This document shows positions 55,973 through 64,000 of a DNA stretch of 64,000 nt, one piece after another. Location of the stretch: contig CM062818.1 of NCBI GenBank assembly GCA_031772625.1, positions 209,154,310-209,218,309 on the forward strand. The letters are read 5' to 3'. Position 1 is the stretch's first letter. Each line of letters starts with the position of its first letter. The position numbers and the translations under genes are program-made. The DNA comes from Pinus tabuliformis. Its lineage: Eukaryota > Streptophyta > Pinopsida > Pinales > Pinaceae. The notes below the pieces were generated by a model that ran no database searches, was not told where the DNA came from, and saw only the letters and a program-made list of their open reading frames with translations.

Positions 55973-58900
55973 ATGGTTTCCAAGAGAGTTGGATCAAAGG
56001 ACATTGGAGAGAGTAGCATTGGAGATAGGTGCCAATAAACTTTCTTGTCTATGTAGACACACAACTGTTCATAGAGAAGGACATGAAGATCACATGGCAA
56101 GAAATAAAGGATATATTTGCAGGCACTTTCAAGGAAGATTTGGAAGACTGTCAAGTCTATGTCAACATTCATAAGTCAGACTTGTACAAGGTTGCATGAA
56201 GGTACCCCGCCTTCCCGTGCACGAATGTCATTCACTGGGTTGTCTCACATATTGATCCTGAGACGATGACACTGAGTAGTGCTAGTGGAACACAAGTTGC
56301 CCCCTTTGAGAAGGAAAACTACCATCAGATGTATCACTTGCTGTAGTTGGTTAACTACACGGATGCACTATTCTTCACTCCCAACAACAATGTGAACTCA
56401 AGAGATATCTTGAAGCATCGGGTAAAAGAGCCATCGAAGTTCAGGACAACACCCAACTAGGTATACATGACAAAGTCACTCAGGAAGGCTTACCAACTCC
56501 TGGTCATCTTTGCATGTCATTTTTATGGTCAAGAGAGAATGGAGACTTTCCCACAAAATTGGGTTGTTAGGTTGGATCGGTTGGAAAGTGAAGGAAGGCA
56601 TTTCAGCTGGTCAGACATGTTGGCTCTTCAGATAAAAATACATGTGTCAAATGCCCAGAATCTGCATAAGGATGAACAAGAAATATTCTATATGTGTGCA
56701 TACCTCCTTTATGCAATCTCTGCCCAACAACAGTTCCCTAGCATGGGTTGGAAACAGACACCATTAGAAGAAGCTGTGAATGTTTATTTCAAGTTTCTCT
56801 TGGAGTGTAGCTACCAAGGAGTCATGACGAGGCTATCTGACCACTTCATCACCCTAATGTACATGATGATATTTAAACAAGACCCACCTTGCATTTTCCA
56901 GGAAGCGATGCAAGCATTTCTCAACATTGCAAATTGGTATGCCTTACCCGGTGGCACCTTCATCAGTATGTTTGGTGTGGAGAAGCCTCCACATGAGCTA
57001 CCGAGGTTTGCCATGGACAAGTTGGTCATGCAAGAGGTTGTATACCACATCTCCACAGGGTTATATGCAGGACTACACAGGAGGAATAAGGTACCATGGC
57101 CCACTCTTCCTTTGCAGATTGGGTTGTACGAGATCCGTACCTTGAAGGATGCAGATGTCAAGGCTGAGGACTTAAAGAAGTTTGGGTTTGACACCAAGAG
57201 TTTCAGTTCGTATGATCCACACTGCATATGCGAGAGCCATTTTGCGAAGGTGTACTTCCCATGGGTCCACGGGGCATTTCATTGGTCAGAGGAATATCCT
57301 TGGAGGTATTTCTATAACACCTTTAGGCTCAATGAACTGGTTCGTATGGTTGTAGAATGGAAAGCAGCACTATAGGCAGCAACAACACATGAAGAAACAA
57401 AAACAACAATAACGAACAACAAGTTGATGTAAGACAAAGGCAAGAGGAAGATTATTGATGACGCAGAGGTTGAGCAAAGCTACAAGTTCAAAGAAGATCC
57501 ACTTGTTGAGAAAGTAGATTTGGAGATAGATGCAAAGAGGTGACAACACGACAAGAGAGTAGCACAGAGAAAGAGGGAGACAAGAGGGAGACGAGAAAGA
57601 GTAGCACAAGAAATAAAGGAGATTGTAGGAGACGAAGAAGAAGTTGAAAGAAGAACAAGAACTCAGGAAGGGAGAGAGTGATGAAAGGAAGAAACAAGAC
57701 TAGGAAGAAGGACAAGGCACACTGACAGAGAAAATTGCACAGATACAAGTTGAAGCAACAAAGCAGCTAGTAGATGATGAACAAGGTGAGCAAGTGCAGG
57801 TTCGGGAACTTGCTCAACAGATTGAGCAGTTGGTTGAGGTAACTGACATGGAGACAGAACCAGATCTAGAGGACCAAGACATCGATCTCATGCCAAGGGC
57901 ATCTTAGGTCATACCATAGTCTCCGCCACCTCTAGAACCACAACCAGTCCTGAGTGAGGAAGGAGAAGTTTTTCTCCTTGAAGATGATATGGAGACAGAT
58001 GTGTACAATCTGGCATTTGACGAGACACAACAAAGGATTGTACATGCACGGAGAAAGCAACTCCTAGATTATCATTCATCACCTACGCACACAGAAGAAA
58101 GGGTGGTTGTACCAGATGTTAGAAGACATCCAGTTGCCATGGTTAAAGCTTCTAAGGCTTATGCAGAAGCCACAAGTTCGACAGTCAAGTTTTTGGTAGC
58201 AGAGAATGATCCAATAATGAAGGAGTTGCAAGAGCCCAGGCAGAGAGAAGAGCAGTTTGTAGGATCCGCCATGACAGAGATGAAGAAATAAATAGTTGCG
58301 GAGATATCAACTTTGGAGGCCACCATGCAGACAATGTATAGAAATTTTTTCACCGTGCACAAAGCAGTTGTCCATTTACATGGTTTTCAGCAGCAGTGCG
58401 CACAAACAACCCGAACACTCAAAGACATTCACACTTCTATTGTGCACATGCAAGAATGTACAATGAGGTACAAGGGATCCCAGATTTACTTGCACAAGAA
58501 AATGAAGCCACACAATGAGCTTGACAGAGCACAAATTCAGATGCAAATACAAAATTATGAGCAACTCCCTTCGATCATCACTAGTATTGAGGCTTCCTAT
58601 GCACAGTTGTTCAGGAGTTTGGATGTCATAGTGTGAACGCACAAGATCCCTTCCATCAAAACCATCTTCAGGCACCGAGGAAGAACCAAGTCATGCTGGA
58701 TGTCGACAAGTACATAGAGCAGTTGATGCACATAGCCACTAGTGATGAATTGAAGATCAATGCAGAACATGCAAAGGTACATCAGTGGTCCAACAACAAT
58801 CAGGATAGTTCTGTGCATGCTTCAAGATGAGTTGGACAAGGTTTCAGAACCATATACCTGGAAGCCATGGAGGCAGGGGTTTGCTTCGACAAAGATGCCA

Positions 58901-59010
58901 TCAAACAATACATGGACACAATAGAGTAGTACCAAGCTTGGTATCAATTAGTCACTGAAGATAACCGCAAGGAGGTTACCGAGTTGGTCTTTCCTCAAGA
59001 TCCTGAGTGA
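55973..59010 (+). pseudogene. LTR-encoded protein of unknown function, X 3' LTR copy (about 1010 codons)
   Basis: Most complete copy. ATG at 55973; a small deletion shifts frame near 56025, then KITWQEIKDIFAGTFKEDLE. The longest intact part is 56467-57375 (302 codons), with FYGQERMETFPQNWVVRLDR, FSWSDMLALQIKIHV, CSYQGVMTRLSDHFITLMY, RFAMDKLVMQEVVYHISTGL, IGLYEIRTLKDADVKAEDLK and YFPWVHGAFHWSEEYPWRYF. A basic/acidic Lys-Glu-Arg linker follows (57400-57720), then an acidic segment, then 57989-58291 and 58313-58636, predicted helical. It ends EVTELVFPQDPE with TGA 59008-59010. Not recognised as any known domain; no RT, protease, transposase or zinc motif. About six stops or frameshifts. Location just upstream of the LTR promoter. 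Confidence 0.75.
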
Positions 59011-59447
59011 TGTGTTTGTCTTGTGAGGCTGTCTAAAGCCTATTTTGTCCCACATGGGTATATGTGGAAATTGTATCATTATTGTAAATATGTTATAAAC
59101 TGAAATTCCAAGTGTTATTAGTGGAATGCAAACAGTCATATGTAATGTAAAAGAGTTATATGTAATGAAGCTGAAGAGTCATGAGGGTGGTCCAAGAGTC
59201 AAAGGGGAATGTCAAGGGTCACCCACCCTTTGCTATATATATAACCTCATAACTCATAGTAGAGGCTTTTGGGAGCCGAGCTTTTGGCTAGGCATTGCTT
59301 AGAGGAGGTTTGGAGAGTATTGCAACGAGCCTTGGATTCTCTACAACGTAGAGCGAGTACATCTCTTTGGATGAGCAGGTGGTGTTGACTGTAATGTTCC
59401 ACTATTAGGGCTAGTGGCTGCCAATGGTGTATGTATGGATGGAACTT

Positions 59448-59451
<4 letters not shown>

Positions 59452-59534
<83 letters not shown>
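59452..59534. repeat. (TA)n microsatellite
   Basis: About 40 TA units with one phase break, in the X 3' LTR U5/R side. The 5' LTR has only about 6 units at the same place (50803-50815). Apparent open frames through it encode only Ile-Tyr repeats and are not genes. Confidence 0.95.
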
Positions 59535-59537
<3 letters not shown>

Positions 59538-60019
59538 GAGCCATCACGTCTTCATGCATATGTTGTTATTGTAGTTCGACTATTCTGGTTACTTTAGCAA
59601 TGTATGTTGTTTAAATTACGCATTGGTGTATGAACTACTTTGTATATGATTGTACGAATATTGTTGAGGTCATATTGTTGGTTTAACCTGTCACTTTGGA
59701 TTGTGGACTATTCTGCTTTCCATCTTGTGATGTCATTCAACTTGTGTGTTCCTTTCAGGCTGCGTACTATTACATGCTTCTAAGGGACACACATCTTCTC
59801 CCCCATGTGTTAGAATCCCCATGCATCTCACTTGACTCGCTACAAGGTCACACACCTACTTTTGACAAAGATATCACACTTACCTCTGCATGCTATAGCA
59901 GTCAAGGCATTTCTTTACTATCCTCTGCTGGGACTCCTACTCCAAACGGTCTGAGGTCTAGTTGGGAATTCTTACCAGGGATATCCCTTGACATGTTGGT
60001 GGGTCTAGCATCGTCAACA

Positions 60020-60211
60020 TAATGTTTCACCCTCGCCATCAAACTTAAAATTAGATAAAGCATCAAAAATTCTACAGGGATTGAAAATTTTGTTCTATTA
60101 GAAAAACACTTTGGGAATATGATTTGGGAAAGAGCCATTTGAAATAAGAGTTTCAAAATAGACTCAACAGGCACAATTTTTTATCTAGCCCTCCTTCTAG
60201 CACCAAAATCC
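60020..60211 (-). pseudogene. M leader, primer-binding site and gag start
   Basis: Reading on the minus strand from the LTR end at 60212, the sequence GGATTT is followed by TGGTGCTAGAAGGAGGGC (plus 60188-60205). That word recurs, with one change, after the X 5' LTR (51303-51320), so it is the likely primer-binding site. The frame ends with KFDGEGET at 60025, which continues in M gag at 29828. Positions 60020-60024 (TAATG) are the right target duplication of X. Confidence 0.7.
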
Positions 60212-63200
60212 TGTTGACGGTGCTGGAATCCTCCAAGAGGGAAGGGGGCCTCCCCGATGTGAAGTCCCAACTAGACCCCACATCATTTGGAATAGGAGCC
60301 CCAATTGGAATACAACCAATTGCCAAAAGTGATGGTTTCGATATGCCTTCACTGCAATACACACATAAGATGATATATTAATGGTTTTGGTGACAACAAG
60401 TGTATGAACTTTGTGAAGTATCAAATGTAATGGATGAAATTTTCCATCACATCAAACAAAAATAAGTGATTCCTTTATAAGGAAGTAACAATACTAACTT
60501 AGGAGAGACACATTGGCGATACAAAAAAATCATTAGTTAACCTGCAAAATAGTTCACAAGATAACAATGACCATGATAGCATAAACAACACCCATTCAAC
60601 AAGTTACCTACTAAAGAAAAAAAATTAGTTCATTAGCATTAACGTAAATGAAAAAACATACATCACAAATATATAAAGAATAATCTTACTACATCCACGA
60701 CATATGCATGAAGGCATGCTGACTCTGGGAGGTTCTTATTATGAAGTGAAAATTCCAAGCATAAAATTACGTTGATAAGACACTAGCCCCAATAGTGGAA
60801 CATGAAGCCAACACTTGCTTCTCCAAAGAATGATATTCCTCCTATGATAGACTAGAGAAGCCAAGGCTCTAAATCTAAGCTTCCAAGCCCTTTTCTTGAG
60901 TTATGAGGGTTTATTTATAACAAATGAGATGACTCTTCAACTCCCATTGTGACCTTTGAGCTTCCCTCAATACTCTTGGACTTCTTTTGTCCTTTTATCT
61001 AATTAATGTTTTTTCATATTCCATATTTAATTCTTGGACTTCCATATACATTTTATTTCAAATACAATAAGACAAAAACCCATATGGGGCAAAAATGGGT
61101 AGAGACTAATAAGACAAGCCTAATAAGACAAAAATCATTAAGCTTGAGTTTGAGGAAATTATAGCTCAACAACTTCAACTTGTAATTTTGTGGTTACATA
61201 GTGATGCCAAGCTTTGTATTATGCGATTATTTCCTCAAAATTTGCAAGACTGTTAGGCTAGTAGCAAACTTTGGCTTCAATAGCATCTGGGTTGATGGCT
61301 TTGGAACCAATCTACACTTCTTTTTGCAATAATAATAACATAATATTGAATCTTAGTAAGACCACCTATATACTTCCACATGTTGTGTCCGTTAACATCC
61401 ATGTCTTATTTGGTAGTGAATTTCTTCAACTAGTACAAGTAGTCCTCGACCTCTTGCCTAATGATGTTTCTACCCTTTATTTCTGCAAATGGTCTTACCG
61501 AGGGGATCTTGTGTGTTTGGACCAAGGAATCGAAACTATTATGTAATCGTGCATAAGCAGTTAATATTTTGGCCAGAAAGGTTCCAAGTTGTTTGTTGCT
61601 TTGTATAAGCATTCTAACCTCAACCTTTTCCAACTCTACTTCCTTCCTTGTCTTCTTGACCAATTCAGCTGGTGTGCTCCAGTACTTAGTTCCCCACTCA
61701 TGAATCATGGTAATGGCTACATGAATGACCGTCAAATCTTTCACATATTCCCACGACTTCTTTTGCATATGATGTAAGGGAACTATTGCCTTATGCAAAG
61801 TGACCAAATCCTCATAATTATGCCTCATAGTGTCTCCCAATGCTTGGATCTTGCCGTATATAGTTGCTTGAAGCTCCTACAAGTAAGCATGTGTCAAAGA
61901 CAACTTTTGAGTCTCTGCTTGGAGTTGTTCTATTTGTTTCCTATCAGCTTCTAGATCTTTTGCCATTTGCTTGTTTTCTGCCATTAGAGAATCTATATTT
62001 GCTTTGGAAGCTCCTGCAAATACTAATTTAGCTATGACAATGGTTTGAGGATTATTTTTGGTGTCAATGATGATCACTTTTTCTGTGGAGATGAAATTAG
62101 GATGTGCTAGATCATCGAGGAAATATTTATTCCTTTCTTGTACAATTATGTTTTGGAGCTCATTAAAGGGCAGGCTAGAAATATCCATGATTGAGTCATC
62201 ATCTAGAGGACATATTTCTTCTTCACCATCCAAGTGTTGCCCATTTGTAAGGGGAGGTGGAGGCTAATTGACAATATGTTCTATACTAGCATGAGGTAAA
62301 CATCTTGGTTCTATTCCCCTTGTTCTATCTCCATATCTTGGGCTAATATATGTTCTTCAATCTTCAGAACAAGCTCTTGATCCTGCTTTTGTTTGTTTTC
62401 TTCTACTTCAAGTTGTTTTTGCATTTCTTCTTCTGCATACTTCAGTCTAACTTCTTTGTCTCCTTTTCTCTTCAGTTCTTATTATGCTTTGATTTCCTCT
62501 TGTTCCTTCCTTCCTTACTCTTTCCTTATCCTTTTGTTCTTCCTCCTATTTCCTCTCTACTTCCTGCTGCTTCCTTTTACTTTTTGTTGCCAAAGTTACT
62601 TTTATAATGGTTGGATATGCTTTGAACTTACAACCTTTCTCCTCTTCTGGGCTATGGGAAACCTTTGTCTTGTATTTGATGCTCACTGGAATGCACCCTT
62701 CTAACTTCTTTTCTTCCTGCATTACGGTTTATTCTGGAACTGCGTTGGAAGGGCCTGCCTGGTTTCCTAGTGCATGTGGCCGAGAAACATTGTAACAGTT
62801 CTTGATTTTTCTTCCTCTGACCTAGCAAAGGTCCCATACGGGAAAACAAAAAAATGTAACTTGGCACAATTCATCTTGCAAACTTCTCTGGGATCATACT
62901 GGTGATAATCTATCATACTAAGCTTTAGGCTTTCCAATTCTGTGACTTCAGTTTTTGCGGCCTTCAAGTTCCTAATATCGTAAGATCCCACCTAAAAGGG
63001 AAGACTAAGCCATGGTGCCTTCTTCTTCCATTACAATATTGTAGTTAGAACTATGACAAGATTATATGAAACCTCTTGCATGACTACTTTGTCAATGGCA
63101 TACCTTGGCAAGAAATGAGATTCTTTCTCGCAACCAAACACTTCGAGGTAAGTGCCATCTAGTGAGGCAAACCAATCTGCAACTTCTGATACTGAACTCG

Positions 63201-64000
63201 TTGCCTTAGGAGACATGTAAGGGGATTCTTATTCAAAGATCATTTGATATAGGACCTTGAGGAAATGACCATCCAACTTTTCAAATACTTCCCTGTAATT
63301 TCATTCTGATAACAATTTGCAATAAATGTGGATAGGAGGCTCACTAAGCGTCCATTTCCTATCCATGTCAGGGAAAGCATTGCGAGCACATATATCGTCC
63401 AGCAGGTAGGAATACATGTAAAATCACTGTTGCTTGCCTTTTGGTGGATTCTTTGCCTTGTTCAAGTTGGTCTTTAGATGTTGAGACACAAGATATGACC
63501 AATTGAATATCTCGCCTTGTGAGACAATCCAATATAACATGTAAACCCATATTTCTGGGAAGGATTCAATATTATTGAGACCATAAACTTGACGACACAA
63601 CACTATAAAGTACTGAAACACCTTTCTGAGTGATTTGGTCTTATAAGTATTGTTTGGTGTAAGGAAAAACATTGATGGCTCCTTTGCCCACATCTTGACC
63701 ATTTACTTAGTATTGAGATAGCCTGCTGCTGCATAGAAGTCAGATTCCATATATTGCTCAAGCTTAGGCAAGTGGTAGATCAAGTAGATGGCATGTGCTT
63801 GGTAAGAGGCAAGTTGATACTCAATAACAATTTTTAAAAGCATGCTCTTGGTATCTACACCTTGCAGGATCGATTTGATGACATCTGCACATGGTAAGTC
63901 TGGGATTCTACAAGCGACCCTATGAAGCCTTGACCGTTGGATGTTGATGTAGACATGTTTATCCTCTAGATCTAATTTAAATTCTTTATTTAGCTATGAA
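60212..64000 (-). repeat. M 5' LTR (partial), containing an unknown ORF
   Basis: The LTR end (plus 60212, TGTTGACGG) joins the primer-binding site. The first about 750 bases match the M 3' LTR (9028-9259 and 22749-23290). A TATA box lies on the minus strand at plus 60911-60920, in the same context as the X promoters (TATA, then CCTCATAACTC). Upstream of it in LTR orientation, from about 61260 to the right edge, lies the unknown ORF. The LTR start is outside the window, so the full length is unknown; by analogy to X it would be about 5-6 kb. Confidence 0.65.
61260..63999 (-). pseudogene. LTR-encoded protein of unknown function, M version (N-terminus outside window)
   Basis: Minus-strand frames 63999-63713, 63702-63424, 63216-63031, 62991-62767, 62233-61877 and 61840-61430 form one decayed gene with several stops and frame changes. 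Every segment aligns in order to the X copy: DLEDKHVYINIQRSRLHRVA with DLEDCQVYVNIHKSDLYKVA, ESFPEIWVYMLYWI with ETFPQNWVVRLDRL, PRYAIDKVVMQEVSYN with PRFAMDKLVMQEVVYH, GSYDIRNLKAA with GLYEIRTLKDA, and near the C-terminus LVTLHKAIVPLH with FFTVHKAVVHLH. A Lys/Glu-rich stretch lies at about 62620-62350. No known fold or catalytic motif is recognised. The C-terminal 250 residues look helical and coiled-coil-like. Confidence 0.65.

Larger units (their letters stand above)
29834..60019 (+). mobile_element. X: retrotransposon with giant ORF-containing LTRs, no RT
   Basis: 5' LTR 29834-31679 plus 48791-51298 (split by E1), internal region 51299-54214, 3' LTR 54215-60019. Both LTRs start TGTTGTAGC and end CGTCAACA. 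Target duplication GAATG (29829-29833) and TAATG (60020-60024), one mismatch. Removing X restores the M gag frame. The internal 2.9 kb carries gag-like sequence only. Each LTR carries the unknown ORF upstream of a TATA box. The 3' LTR is 5805 bp; the 5' LTR is about 4354 bp once E1 is removed, because about 1.35 kb is deleted. LTR divergence by eye is large (over 10 percent), so X is an old insertion. Confidence 0.85.
54215..60019 (+). repeat. X 3' LTR (5805 bp)
   Basis: Starts TGTTGTAGCGGCTACAACC and ends CATCGTCAACA. Carries tandem units at 54475-54605 and 55620-55735, a (TTTTTAA)n microsatellite at about 55066-55190, the unknown ORF 55973-59010, a TATA box at 59232-59243, and a (TA)n run at 59452-59534. 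Very long for an LTR. Confidence 0.85.
9028..64000 (-). mobile_element. M: giant-LTR, RT-less retrotransposon, minus strand, extends past right edge
   Basis: M is recognised by parts. Its 3' LTR runs from 25544 down to 9028 (interrupted by G2). Its body runs from 29833 to 25545 plus 60211 to 60020 (interrupted by X). Its 5' LTR runs from beyond 64000 down to 60212. The LTR ends read TGTTGTCG... and ...CGTCAACA. The primer site after the 5' LTR is TGGTGCTAGAAGGAGGGC. Removing X joins two halves of a gag reading frame exactly, which confirms that the parts belong together. It encodes gag-like sequence and, in the 5' LTR, a long unknown ORF; no RT, RNase H or integrase was found. It inserted in G1; its right flank is outside the window. 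Confidence 0.75.

Noticed and set aside
59341..59614. ORFs on both strands through the TA repeat
   Set aside because: Encode only Ile-Tyr repeats of a microsatellite.
62350..62704. Plus-strand hydrophobic Phe/Leu-rich ORFs resembling membrane proteins
   Set aside because: Antisense of the Lys/Glu-rich linker of the M LTR ORF, which naturally reads as Phe/Leu/Ser.
1..64000. Host protein-coding genes, tRNA or rRNA genes
   Set aside because: None found; every long coding match belongs to a retroelement.

Overview
The window is eukaryotic, almost certainly plant, and most likely gymnosperm (conifer) nuclear DNA. It is AT-rich and I see no convincing host gene, rRNA or tRNA. Essentially everything from about 3.5 kb to the right edge is a nest of nine LTR retrotransposons, with one eroded LINE fragment near the left edge. 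The conifer assignment is an inference from the enormous nesting and from remembered resemblance of several gag/protease families to conifer repeats; I could run no search.

Layout, oldest to youngest. G1 is an Athila-like Ty3/gypsy element (+, 3520-9027, right part outside the window). It was hit by T1, a small coding-free LTR element (-, 6370-7742), and by M, a large element on the minus strand (9028 to beyond 64000). M was hit by G2, a chromodomain gypsy element (+, 9260-22743, TSD GGTAC), and by X (+, 29834-60019, TSD GAATG/TAATG). G2 was hit by C1, a nearly intact Copia element (+, 12580-21970, TSD GGGTA). X was hit inside its 5' LTR by E1 (+, 31680-48785, TSD ACATG). E1 was hit twice inside its 3' LTR, by E2 (+, 38928-44364, TSD AACCA/CACCA) and by E3 (-, 44829-48189, TSD CATAG). 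That is five levels of nesting. Each join is supported by TG...CA ends, target duplications, or continuity of the interrupted sequence across the insert.

The most unusual content is in X and M. Their LTRs are very long (5.8 kb in the complete X copy), and inside the LTR, upstream of the presumed genomic promoter, lies an ORF region of about 1000 codons for a protein I do not recognise. Two copies sit in the two X LTRs (31557-50358, split by E1, and 55973-59010). A divergent, collinear third copy sits in the M 5' LTR (about 61260-64000, minus). The elements themselves carry a gag-like gene but no visible reverse transcriptase, RNase H or integrase, so they look non-autonomous. An LTR-borne gene near the RNA 3' end resembles the placement of accessory genes in some animal retroviral LTRs; that is an analogy of position only.

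E1 and E2 form a second RT-less family (gag zinc knuckles and a pepsin-like protease only). Both carry a segment in U3 that is the inverted complement of the leader just after the primer-binding site (163 bp, almost identical, in E2), which would let the two ends of the RNA pair. Only G1 (decayed) and C1 (one nonsense codon) still show a reverse transcriptase. G2 and E3 have lost theirs by internal deletion.
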